Of a DNA stretch of 32,016 nucleotides, positions 21,865 through 29,059 are shown piece by piece. Source of the stretch: a virus. The stretch covers positions 1 to 32,016 of the IMG/VR virus record IMGVR_UViG_3300007523_000048, one strand, 5' to 3'. Below the pieces are notes generated by a model, which worked only from the letters and a program-made list of their open reading frames with translations, was not told the DNA's origin and made no database searches. Position numbers and translations under genes: made by a program. How positions within the stretch are numbered: the first letter of the stretch is position 1; each line of letters starts with the position of its first letter.

Positions 21865-22101
21865 ATGACAATACATTTATTAGCAAACGCTAACTTTACG
21901 GATTACCAATATTCGGAAGTATATATACCTGGTGGTCAGACGGTGACACTAAATGGTGAATCAATAACTACGGTTGCTGATATAAAATTACCCGTTGGTG
22001 TTAATTCAAATGGGGGTAATTCAGGTACAATGTACTTATTAGGGAAAAGAAAACCTGAGTTCTATAAAAGTGATGACGGGACATACCCAATAAAAGGATA
22101 A
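21865..22101 (+). CDS. Hypothetical small protein, possibly structural
   Basis: A 78-aa protein starting MTIHLLANANFTDYQYSEVY. It is Gly/Asn-rich with V-T-L-N-G-E-S-I and N-S-N-G-G-N-S-G-T-M-Y-L-L-G, a composition like small virion decoration or fibre-related proteins. I cannot name it. It is 13 nt after the nucleotidyltransferase gene and 14 nt before the acidic protein gene, clearly in the same operon. Confidence 0.6.
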   Translation: MTIHLLANANFTDYQYSEVYIPGGQTVTLNGESITTVADIKLPVGVNSNGGNSGTMYLLGKRKPEFYKSDDGTYPIKG

Positions 22102-22115
22102 AAATAGATTAAGAC

Positions 22116-23867
22116 ATGAATAATAAACAATTAGAAAAAATGTTAAGATTGGCTGACATTAAAAAGAAGTCAATAAACGAAGGTTCAAAATCATCATCAA
22201 TAGAATTTATTAAATCTGTTGCTGATGGTAATACTTACGCTATCTTTAGAGAAAATAGAACATACTATATAAAAAGTACTGAAACTAAAGATGTTTTAGT
22301 TGAGGGTGATTTTGATTACCTTAATGGGCTTAAAAATAGGACTAAGAATTCTTATAGAGGTTATGATGACGCTGTCACTAAGTTAAACTTAATTTTTAAC
22401 GATATCAATAGAGTACAAAACCTTAACGAAGAGGTTGATATGGTTAACTTCGATTATAAACTTAATGAAAATGGTGAATACGTTAAACTTAGTTCTTTAC
22501 AAGAAAAAAAATTCATACTAAAACAACCTAAACCAAAAACTAAACCAAAACCTGAACCTGAACCTGAAATGGATTTTGGTGATGAGGAAGGTGGTGATTT
22601 TGACTTTGGTGATGAATCGGAGGGTGAAGAAGGTGGAGACACTGATTTTGACTTTGGTGATGAGGAAGGTGGAGACACTGAAGGTGATGAAGATTTTGAC
22701 TTTGGTGATGAGGAAGGTGGAGACACTGAAGGTGATGAAGATTTTGACTTTGGTGATGAGGAAGGTGGAGACACTGATATGGAATTTGATACCTCTGAAG
22801 AAGGTGGTGATAACATTAAAGACATACAAAGAACAACTGGTAAATTAGGTCAACAATTAAGAGACACGGAAGATATATCGTCTGATATGCAGAAATGGGT
22901 TGCTAAGAGTGTTATTTCAGCACTTAACCTTAATAACATGGATGGTGCTGATATCGATGACATTGTAAACACACTTGAAAATGGTGGTGGGTCTAACAAA
23001 AAAACTGATGGGGCTGATATAGACTTTATGGATGATGATTACCACACTGGTGAATATGGTGAGGAATTATTGTTAGATGATGAGGAAGAAGATGAAGGAC
23101 CTGGTGGTTATTTAGGTAATATACACTCACAAACTAATGAAATTGATTACATGGATGATGATGATGAAGGACCTGGTGGTTATTTAGGTTTTGAATCCAC
23201 TTCTTATATGGATGATGAGTATGAAGCTGAAAGACAAGCTGATAAAGACATATCATCATATTATAATAAACCATCTTTTGATGAATTAAAACGTGGTCAC
23301 AAATTACCTTACGATACGTTTGATGATGAAAGTGAGATGGAAGAAGGTATGAGTAATTTTATGGATGATGACACAAAAGGTGGAATGGGTTGGGGTACAA
23401 GTGAAAGTGTTTCTTACATGGGTGATGAATTATCTGATGATGATATTGATAAATTATTTGACAAATCAAATAATTCTACCGATATTTATGGTATGAACAA
23501 TCCAAAAGAAGCTCCAACAAGACCAAGTGTTAGACCAGGTATTGGTAGACCGGATACGGATAGACCATCTAGGCCGTCTAAAAACCCATTTACACCACCA
23601 AGTCGTATTAGACCGGGTGAGGAACCAAGACCAAAGGCTAGACGTAGGGATAGGGTAGATTATATGTCACAACCATCCCCATCTAGAAACCCTAGTGAAG
23701 CTCCAACTACTACACCAACTAAACCTGGTACGGATAGACCAGTGAGACCATCTAAAAACCCATTTACACCACCACCTTATATTAGACCGGGTGATGAACC
23801 AAACCCAAAGGCTAGAAGAGATGGTGGTATTAATTATATAGACGATTCAGATGTAGACTTTAGTTAA
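22116..23867 (+). CDS. Acidic repeat protein, probable prohead core/internal protein
   Basis: A 583-aa protein. The leader is basic and ends I20-N-E22 followed by GSKSS; a second site is L103-N-E105 followed by EVD. Between them is a compact domain (S-I-E-F-I-K-S-V-A-D-G-N-T-Y-A-I-F ... Y-Y-I-K-S-T). Then come a K-P/E-P linker (about 135-150), D-F-D-F-G-D-E-E-G-G repeats, two G-P-G-G-Y-L-G units next to Y-M-D-D motifs, and a Pro/Arg-rich end with a duplicated N-P-F-T-P-P. Strong acidity with (I/L)-x-E sites recalls T4 core proteins (gp67/gp68), so it may be a scaffold or core protein cut during head maturation (inference). Confidence 0.75.
   Translation: MNNKQLEKMLRLADIKKKSINEGSKSSSIEFIKSVADGNTYAIFRENRTYYIKSTETKDVLVEGDFDYLNGLKNRTKNSYRGYDDAVTKLNLIFNDINRVQNLNEEVDMVNFDYKLNENGEYVKLSSLQEKKFILKQPKPKTKPKPEPEPEMDFGDEEGGDFDFGDESEGEEGGDTDFDFGDEEGGDTEGDEDFDFGDEEGGDTEGDEDFDFGDEEGGDTDMEFDTSEEGGDNIKDIQRTTGKLGQQLRDTEDISSDMQKWVAKSVISALNLNNMDGADIDDIVNTLENGGGSNKKTDGADIDFMDDDYHTGEYGEELLLDDEEEDEGPGGYLGNIHSQTNEIDYMDDDDEGPGGYLGFESTSYMDDEYEAERQADKDISSYYNKPSFDELKRGHKLPYDTFDDESEMEEGMSNFMDDDTKGGMGWGTSESVSYMGDELSDDDIDKLFDKSNNSTDIYGMNNPKEAPTRPSVRPGIGRPDTDRPSRPSKNPFTPPSRIRPGEEPRPKARRRDRVDYMSQPSPSRNPSEAPTTTPTKPGTDRPVRPSKNPFTPPPYIRPGDEPNPKARRDGGINYIDDSDVDFS
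22644..22776 (+). repeat. 48-bp coding tandem repeat, about 2.8 copies
   Basis: Units at 22644-22691, 22692-22739 and 22740-22776 (partial), each coding D-F-D-F-G-D-E-E-G-G-D-T-E-G-D-E. The full copies look identical at the DNA level, so the expansion is recent and the copy number may vary between isolates. Confidence 0.88.
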
Positions 23868-24283
23868 TGGATTTAAAACTAATATATATAAACAAAATTG
23901 GAACTAACTTTAAAGGGGAACACATGTTTGAGTTCCTTTTTTCAGATAGGACCGACCATGATTGGGATGAGGAATGGTATGAATCTAGTGTCGTAACTGA
24001 TATGTCATATCTAACACCCCCAATGCCATTTATAAAAATGGTTGGGTTTCTACAAACTGAAAAAATCGATTTACATTTGGTCCAAGAGTCTGGGGTTTTT
24101 CAAATTTATAACGCAGTAGAAGGTATTATAGCTTTAGGATGGGGTAAACTATCTGAAGATGAGGAGATTGATGAAGAAAGTGATAGATTAGTTTTTAAAT
24201 TTGGTGATTTTATGACCGAAGTTGAGGCAAAATTGTTAACTTTGGGAATAGATTTAAAATACATTCAAAATAAAACAAAATAA
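23867..24283 (+). CDS. Hypothetical protein, 138 aa, head operon
   Basis: Starts MDLKLIYINKIGTNFKGEHM. It contains F-E-F-L-F-S-D, W-D-E-E-W-Y-E-S, then an acidic stretch and F-K-F-G-D-F-M-T-E-V-E-A-K-L. It shares one base (TAATG) with the acidic protein gene and ends 11 nt before the next gene. No family is recognised; its position suggests a role in head formation. Confidence 0.7.
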   Translation: MDLKLIYINKIGTNFKGEHMFEFLFSDRTDHDWDEEWYESSVVTDMSYLTPPMPFIKMVGFLQTEKIDLHLVQESGVFQIYNAVEGIIALGWGKLSEDEEIDEESDRLVFKFGDFMTEVEAKLLTLGIDLKYIQNKTK

Positions 24284-24294
24284 AACAAAATAAA

Positions 24295-25908
24295 ATGGCT
24301 AAGAAATTATTAGAAGGTGATATTAAAAGGAAAGCAAAAAACTTTTTAAGGTCACAAGGAAAAAATATTGGTGACCTTACCGAAGGTGAACTAACGGAAT
24401 TATATTGGAACATTATATCTAATAACATTGTTGAAGCTGAAAAAAGAACTGTGACTACGTATTCACCTGAGGATGAAACTGATGAAGTTTCTAAAGCCGT
24501 TAAAAAAGCTAAAGAAGAGGATATTAGTTACAACGATGATGGTACTATTTCTGTTAAGGAAGAAGAGATTATGGATATGATGGGAGAAAATCAAAATCCA
24601 ATCATGTCTAAGAATGAACTTATTCAAGAAATATCTAGACAAATTGTCAATGAGGATAATAAGTATGAAGGTGAATATGATAGTGGTGATAACGACTATT
24701 CTAGACATTTAGATACCGATTCCGTTAAAGACATGGGTAAACAGTTATACCAAGACATTAAATCAGCGGCCGAAGAAAAATTCGGACGAGCTAACTTCCA
24801 AACAGCATCAATGGCGATGGCACAATCCTTACAGAACATATTAATGTTTGAACAAGGTAAGGAACAGGAGTTACAAGATGAAGCTATACAACTTATTAGG
24901 GGTGAATATCCAGCACTAACTGAGGAGGCTGTTGATATTGACGCACAAATCACGGGACACCCCCAATTAGGTGGGAGACCAATCACTAAAGGTAATATTC
25001 AATTATCTAAAGGTAATAAACCAGTACCTGAGGGTTACACTGAAGATGAGTTAAAAGATGAAGTTACAAAAAGACGACTTATTAATGGTCTAACACATGG
25101 TGCAGCTAGAAAAGGTCAAAACCTTTATCACATGGCTAGTGAAAAATTAAACCAAATCAATCCTCGAGCTACACAAGATTATTCCAAAGTGATGGCAGCA
25201 AATGACTTTATGTATTGGGCTATGGATAGAAACACAATCAACGACCAAGGTAGTAATGGTGAACACGCTGGTAATGTTAGGGTTGTAATACAAGAAAGTG
25301 GTAAACCTAAAATTATAGCACAAGGTATGACATTCTCATTTGTATTACATGAACTTACTAAAGGTGTTATGGAATTAATGTCATTACATGGTATACACGA
25401 AGATAAAGGTGTGAGAGATTATGTTGAAGACAAGACTGATACCTTAGAGGCTGAAGCTGATGACATTAGGTTAGGTACTGGTATTTGGGAAAAAGTTAGT
25501 CGTTTTGTTAATATAGAAAACCCAAATCATAAAGCGGTATTCTTAAATAAATTAATAACAAAACCAGCTAACGAATTTGTTGGGATTATGAAAGGTCTAA
25601 TGAAAAATGACCCTGAGATGGTTGAGGTTATACAGAGTATCGCTGAAGAAGCGTCAGAAGAACTTCGTAACGAGGAATATGAGGACGCTATGGGTACATA
25701 CGATGAACCAAGTGGCGATGAAGAAGGTGATGTTGCTGACGGTGATGAGAATGTACCTGATGATGAATTAGATAATCTATTAGGTGGTAATAACGATGAA
25801 TTAGATTATTCAGAAATGGATATCATTGATTTACGAAAAGCTATGGATGATGCTTTGGATAATGGAGACTACGGTTTAGCTAAAGAAATTGGTAAATATT
25901 TGAATTAA
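24295..25908 (+). CDS. Probable structural/head-associated protein, 537 aa
   Basis: Starts MAKKLLEGDIKRKAKNFLRS. The N-terminal ~150 residues are charged and probably flexible, with V-N-E at about 118. A helical central domain includes F-S-F-V-L-H-E-L-T-K-G-V-M-E-L and M-S-L-H-G, which keeps an H-E pair but lacks a clear H-E-x-x-H zinc motif, so I do not call it a protease. The C-terminus is acidic (G-D-E-E-G-D) and ends in a short helical repeat (D-A-L-D-N-G-D-Y-G-L-A-K-E). It is the last gene of the operon, followed by a terminator. A virion or assembly role is inferred from position. Confidence 0.7.
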   Translation: MAKKLLEGDIKRKAKNFLRSQGKNIGDLTEGELTELYWNIISNNIVEAEKRTVTTYSPEDETDEVSKAVKKAKEEDISYNDDGTISVKEEEIMDMMGENQNPIMSKNELIQEISRQIVNEDNKYEGEYDSGDNDYSRHLDTDSVKDMGKQLYQDIKSAAEEKFGRANFQTASMAMAQSLQNILMFEQGKEQELQDEAIQLIRGEYPALTEEAVDIDAQITGHPQLGGRPITKGNIQLSKGNKPVPEGYTEDELKDEVTKRRLINGLTHGAARKGQNLYHMASEKLNQINPRATQDYSKVMAANDFMYWAMDRNTINDQGSNGEHAGNVRVVIQESGKPKIIAQGMTFSFVLHELTKGVMELMSLHGIHEDKGVRDYVEDKTDTLEAEADDIRLGTGIWEKVSRFVNIENPNHKAVFLNKLITKPANEFVGIMKGLMKNDPEMVEVIQSIAEEASEELRNEEYEDAMGTYDEPSGDEEGDVADGDENVPDDELDNLLGGNNDELDYSEMDIIDLRKAMDDALDNGDYGLAKEIGKYLN

Positions 25909-25929
25909 AATATACGGATTAGGACCGTT

Positions 25930-25945
25930 ATAGTCTACGGACTAT
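25930..25945 (+). other. Small hairpin with UACG tetraloop
   Basis: ATAGTC-TACG-GACTAT: a 6-bp stem closed by C-G around UACG, a member of the very stable UNCG tetraloop class. It lies just after the stop codon and directly before the terminator, so it may protect the mRNA 3' end. Confidence 0.6.
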
Positions 25946-25946
25946 T

Positions 25947-25978
25947 AAACCCACCCAGTGTCGCTACCGGGTGGGTTT
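25947..25978 (+). terminator. Rho-independent terminator
   Basis: A stem of at least 9 bp, AACCCACCC (25948-25956) / GGGTGGGTT (25969-25977), with a 12-nt loop followed by TTC. It ends the head operon before the next MNIKKIIKEE genes. Confidence 0.88.
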
Positions 25979-25992
25979 TCCTGTTTATATAG

Positions 25993-26001
25993 ATATTTAT
26001 A
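25993..26001 (+). promoter_or_regulatory. ATATTTATA late-type motif
   Basis: AGATATTTATAATTATGAAC, ending 3 nt before the ATG at 26005. It lies directly after a terminator, so a new transcript probably starts here. Confidence 0.55.
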
Positions 26002-26004
26002 ATT

Positions 26005-26343
26005 ATGAACATCAAAAAAATAATAAAAGAGGAGATTGATAACTTTGATTGGTTTGATGAGGGTGAAACTCCACTATCGTGGTTAATCGATAATTTTGGG
26101 GATTTAAAACCAGTTGTTGATGGTAATAAAACATATTATGTTGATGATAATGATAAAAAATTGTTTTATTATTATCAGGGTAAAAAAAATGGGAATTGTT
26201 ATATTAATGATTATGAAATATGGTCAGTTTTGGGGTCTCGTTTTGGGTTTAACTATAAGAAAATTCAGGAGGTTATAACCAGGTGGTTGGATGAGTTGTA
26301 TGGGATAACGGGACTCACACCGACTTTGCAACCTTATCTTTAA
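26005..26343 (+). CDS. MNIKKIIKEE-family protein, putative capsid-targeted (copy F)
   Basis: A 112-aa protein: leader MNIKKIIKE, NFDWFDEGETP and family body with D-L-K-P-V-V-D-G-N-K-T-Y-Y-V. The junction is W-L-D-E-L-Y-G-I-T-G-L and the private tail TPTLQPYL. It lies next to the terminase and portal genes, far from the main array. Beyond its two stops the frame runs into an orphan junction. Confidence 0.75.
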   Translation: MNIKKIIKEEIDNFDWFDEGETPLSWLIDNFGDLKPVVDGNKTYYVDDNDKKLFYYYQGKKNGNCYINDYEIWSVLGSRFGFNYKKIQEVITRWLDELYGITGLTPTLQPYL

Positions 26344-26351
26344 TAAGTGAA

Positions 26352-26381
26352 GTTGGATGAGGTCTATGGAATAACGGGACT
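26352..26381 (+). repeat. Solo junction repeat 6 (orphan tail)
   Basis: GTTGGATGAGGTCTATGGAA plus TAACGGGACT, in frame with copy F past its stop. It reads L-D-E-V-Y-G-I-T-G-L-K-K-Y-R-Y-L-stop; the orphan tail overlaps the next promoter motif. Confidence 0.8.
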
Positions 26382-26393
26382 AAAAAAATATAG

Positions 26394-26402
26394 ATATTTA
26401 TA
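26394..26402 (+). promoter_or_regulatory. ATATTTATA late-type motif
   Basis: AGATATTTATAAACATGAAC, directly before the ATG of copy G at 26406. Confidence 0.5.
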
Positions 26403-26405
26403 AAC

Positions 26406-26759
26406 ATGAACATTAGAAAAATAATAAAGGAGGAAATTGATAACTTTGATTGGATTGACCAATCGGGATTTGAAACCCCACTATCGTGGTTAATCGATAA
26501 TTTTGGGGATTTAAAACCAGTTGTTGATGGTAATAAAACATATTATGTTGATGATAATGATAAAAAATTGTTTTTTTATTATCAGGATAAAAAAAATGGG
26601 AGTTGTTATATTAATTATGGTGAAATATGGTCACTTTTGGGGTCTCGTTTTGGGTTTAACTATAATGAAATTCAGGAAGTTATAACCAGGTGGTTGGATG
26701 AGGTATACGGAATAACTGGACTCACACCATCTCAAACATTGAATTTTTATCTGACCTAG
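26406..26759 (+). CDS. MNIKKIIKEE-family protein, putative capsid-targeted (copy G)
   Basis: A 117-aa protein. Its leader MNIRKIIKE has one change (K4R). NFDWI is followed by DQSGFETP as in copy E, and the body is nearly the same as copy F. The junction is W-L-D-E-V-Y-G-I-T-G-L and the private tail TPSQTLNFYLT. Its TAG stop is fused directly to the next orphan junction, in the same frame, so readthrough would add a second L-D-E-V-Y-G-I-T-G-L. Confidence 0.75.
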   Translation: MNIRKIIKEEIDNFDWIDQSGFETPLSWLIDNFGDLKPVVDGNKTYYVDDNDKKLFFYYQDKKNGSCYINYGEIWSLLGSRFGFNYNEIQEVITRWLDEVYGITGLTPSQTLNFYLT

Positions 26760-26788
26760 TTGGATGAGGTATACGGAATAACTGGACT
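26759..26788 (+). repeat. Solo junction repeat 7 (orphan tail)
   Basis: GTTGGATGAGGTATACGGAA plus TAACTGGACT. It reads L-D-E-V-Y-G-I-T-G-L-T-P-H-Q-K-A-G-R-S-L-stop, in frame with copy G. Confidence 0.82.
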
Positions 26789-26824
26789 CACACCCCATCA
26801 GAAGGCGGGCAGGAGCTTATAACA

Positions 26825-26854
26825 GTTGGATAAGGTCTACGGATTAACGGGACT
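26825..26854 (+). repeat. Solo junction repeat 8 (orphan tail)
   Basis: GTTGGATAAGGTCTACGGAT plus TAACGGGACT. It reads L-D-K-V-Y-G-L-T-G-L-T-P-Y-I-P-N-K-H-S and continues open across the terminase promoter, so this tail has no stop of its own before the terminase start. Confidence 0.78.
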
Positions 26855-26907
26855 TACACCTTACATACCCAACAAACATTCTATAAATACCTTTTCCACA
26901 CAATTAG

Positions 26908-26916
26908 ATATTTATA
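26908..26916 (+). promoter_or_regulatory. ATATTTATA late-type motif for the terminase genes
   Basis: AGATATTTATAGGTATGAG, directly before the ATG at 26920. Confidence 0.55.
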
Positions 26917-26919
26917 GGT

Positions 26920-27984
26920 ATGAGTTTAACAAAAGGACAAAAACTTTTGGAAATAGCTAGGTGTCTTAAGGACCCTATATATGCTATTGAGAGTTACCTA
27001 CACACTGAAGATAGAACACAAGGTGGTGAGGTACCATTCACATTGTTTCCAAAACAAAAAGAACTAGTACATGGTTATATTGACCATAGACACAATATTG
27101 TGATGAAACCTCGTCAAGCTGGGATATCAACAACAACAGCGGCTTACGCAGCGGTCTTAACCGCATTAGCTAGTCCAAAATCTAAACATAAAATCCTAAT
27201 TGCAGCAAATAAACAGGAAACAGCTAAGGAATTTCTTAAGAAAATTAGGGATTTTACTAGACAACTACCTGAATGGATGGATATATATAGACCACCAAAT
27301 GTTAAGGATTGGTTTTCGTCTGATAAAAATTCGGATTCACATTATAGAATGCATAATGGTAGTGAAGTAAAGGCCGTGGCATCATCAAAAGATGCTTTGA
27401 GGGGTTACACACCATCAATCATAATTGTGGATGAGGCAGCGTTTATTGAGGGTAGTAGGGGGGAAGAATTCTATGAAGCAGCACAACCATCTTTATCAAC
27501 AGGTGGTAGATGTATTTTAATTTCAACACCAAATGGGTATGACCCATTATACCATAAAACATATAAACTAGCTAAACTAGGGAAAAATAACTACAATACC
27601 GTTGATATGAAATGGTATGAAGACCCTCGTTACAATGGTAGGAATAAAAATGATTTATTCCCACATGGGATGACATGGAATTTACTTAATGAAAAGTCTG
27701 GTGAAGTACTTGAGAGTATATTTGACCCATGTAGTGGTGATATTAATCATTATACTGGTAAGGAATGTACGGTTCCTGAAAGTACTTGGGATGATATGAT
27801 TGAAAAAGGTTTTACACCAACATCTGGTTGGTTTGAAAGTATGTGTTCTGACCTTAATCACAATCCCCGTTCAATAGCACAAGAACTTTTATGTGTCGTT
27901 GGTGATACTTATATTAAAGTGATGGATAACAACACTGGTGAAATAAAAGAATTAAAAATAGAGGATTTATATAATGAATTATAA
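26920..27984 (+). CDS. Large terminase N-terminal half (ATPase) fused to split-intein N fragment
   Basis: A 354-aa protein. Residues 1-324 are the ATPase half of a T4 gp17-like packaging motor: Walker A-like K-P-R-Q-A-G-I-S-T (63-71), Walker B I-I-I-V-D-E-A-A with D171-E172, and coupling motif L-I-S-T-P-N-G. From Cys325 the sequence changes to an intein start, C-V-V-G-D-T-Y-I-K-V (block A), and stops after 30 intein residues. The extein breaks within A-Q-E-L-L/C-S-F-L-G-S, a conserved TerL segment used by other inteins. The protein should splice in trans with the product of the gene at 29049, giving a 621-aa terminase (T4 gp17 has 610). Confidence 0.92.
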   Translation: MSLTKGQKLLEIARCLKDPIYAIESYLHTEDRTQGGEVPFTLFPKQKELVHGYIDHRHNIVMKPRQAGISTTTAAYAAVLTALASPKSKHKILIAANKQETAKEFLKKIRDFTRQLPEWMDIYRPPNVKDWFSSDKNSDSHYRMHNGSEVKAVASSKDALRGYTPSIIIVDEAAFIEGSRGEEFYEAAQPSLSTGGRCILISTPNGYDPLYHKTYKLAKLGKNNYNTVDMKWYEDPRYNGRNKNDLFPHGMTWNLLNEKSGEVLESIFDPCSGDINHYTGKECTVPESTWDDMIEKGFTPTSGWFESMCSDLNHNPRSIAQELLCVVGDTYIKVMDNNTGEIKELKIEDLYNEL

Positions 27985-29059
27985 ACGATGGTCGGATGTT
28001 GATACTGAATATCTCATAAAAAATGTTAACCATAAACCTTTAAAGTGTGTGGCTGACGATTTAGGTCGTACATATGCATCAATCATGGGTAAGGTTACTC
28101 AACTAAAATTACAACAAACTGACTACGTTAAAAAAGGGTGGGAGACTATTAAAGAACATGTTAATGATATGGGTGTTTACGACATGGATGACACTATTAA
28201 TAAATTAGGGTATAACGATACATACATTAATTTTATGGGTCGGTCTGGTAATCGTAAATTAATGTCATGTGATGGTTTATTATATAACAGTGTTTATCAA
28301 CACACAAAATCTTTAGATAAATTAAAAGATAAGAATAGTAAATCCATAATGGCTAGAATAATTTTTTTAGTTAAACATGGTGGTAATATAGATAAAATTA
28401 AATGTGAATGTGGGAATGGTGTTACATATAAACAAAAACAATCAGTATATGTTGATTATGTAAATAATTTCCAACCGTTTTGTATTCAATGTCAACCTAA
28501 ATACCCATCAGAGAAGTATTTTAAATTTAAATATGGTGATGATTGGATGTCACACCGTGATAAAAGACGTGATAAATTAGGTAATACGAAAACAAATAGT
28601 AAAGAATGGTTCCAAAATAAATACGGTACGGAGTGGGAGGGTAAATACCTTAAATATTATAATAAAAAAATGGTCACGTTACATAAAAACACCGATAAAT
28701 TATTTAAAGATACATTTTCTAAAATATCACAAGAATTATTTAATGATGTGGTGGATGGAATAAATGTGACAGAAAACATTTATTACGCAACTAATGGTGG
28801 TGAGTTTTTTATAAACCTTCGTGATAGTGATAAAATTAAACTTGGTAAACACTGTATTAAACCCGACTTTAAGGTTGGTAATAAGATTATTGAATTTGAT
28901 GGTGATTATTGGCATAATAAAACGATTGATGCCGATAATTTACGATATAAACTATTAGATGATTTAGGTTATAAGGTTATGGTTGTTAGTGAGGGTGATT
29001 ATAAGAAAAATAAAGATTTAATGGTTAATAAATGCATTAATTTTATACATGGAAAATAA
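27974..29059 (+). CDS. Vsr-like (EDxHD-type) homing endonuclease, free-standing inside the split intein gene
   Basis: A 361-aa protein. The N-terminal helical segment (S-D-V-D-T-E-Y-L-I-K-N ... S-I-M-G-K-V-T-Q-L-K-L) looks like a Myb/SANT-type DNA-binding motif. There is a zinc-binding pattern C144-x-C146 ... C170-x-x-C173. The C-terminal nuclease core has P297-D298-F, then E307-F-D309-G-D-Y-W313-H314, then G-Y-K-V-M-V-V-S-E-G-D, as in very-short-patch-repair-type nucleases and the homing endonucleases of fractured phage genes. It overlaps both intein-half genes by 11 nt, so the three frames are tightly packed. It would cut intein-free terminase genes and drive spread of the whole cassette. 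Confidence 0.88.
   Translation: MNYKRWSDVDTEYLIKNVNHKPLKCVADDLGRTYASIMGKVTQLKLQQTDYVKKGWETIKEHVNDMGVYDMDDTINKLGYNDTYINFMGRSGNRKLMSCDGLLYNSVYQHTKSLDKLKDKNSKSIMARIIFLVKHGGNIDKIKCECGNGVTYKQKQSVYVDYVNNFQPFCIQCQPKYPSEKYFKFKYGDDWMSHRDKRRDKLGNTKTNSKEWFQNKYGTEWEGKYLKYYNKKMVTLHKNTDKLFKDTFSKISQELFNDVVDGINVTENIYYATNGGEFFINLRDSDKIKLGKHCIKPDFKVGNKIIEFDGDYWHNKTIDADNLRYKLLDDLGYKVMVVSEGDYKKNKDLMVNKCINFIHGK

Noticed and set aside
22454-22829. Long minus-strand open frames rich in Ser/Pro or Val/Phe
   Set aside because: They are the reverse of the acidic repeat region of the protein at 22116; the composition follows from the repeats and no start signals fit.
25329-25410. Zinc metalloprotease motif in the 537-aa head protein (H-E-L-T-K-G)
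   Set aside because: The second histidine of H-E-x-x-H is missing and no other zinc ligand pattern is evident.
2512-26854. Regularly recurring ~30-bp direct repeats as a CRISPR-like array
   Set aside because: Spacing is very uneven, most copies are coding parts of paralogous genes, and no cas genes are present. The repeats are better explained as the C-terminal junction of a gene family.
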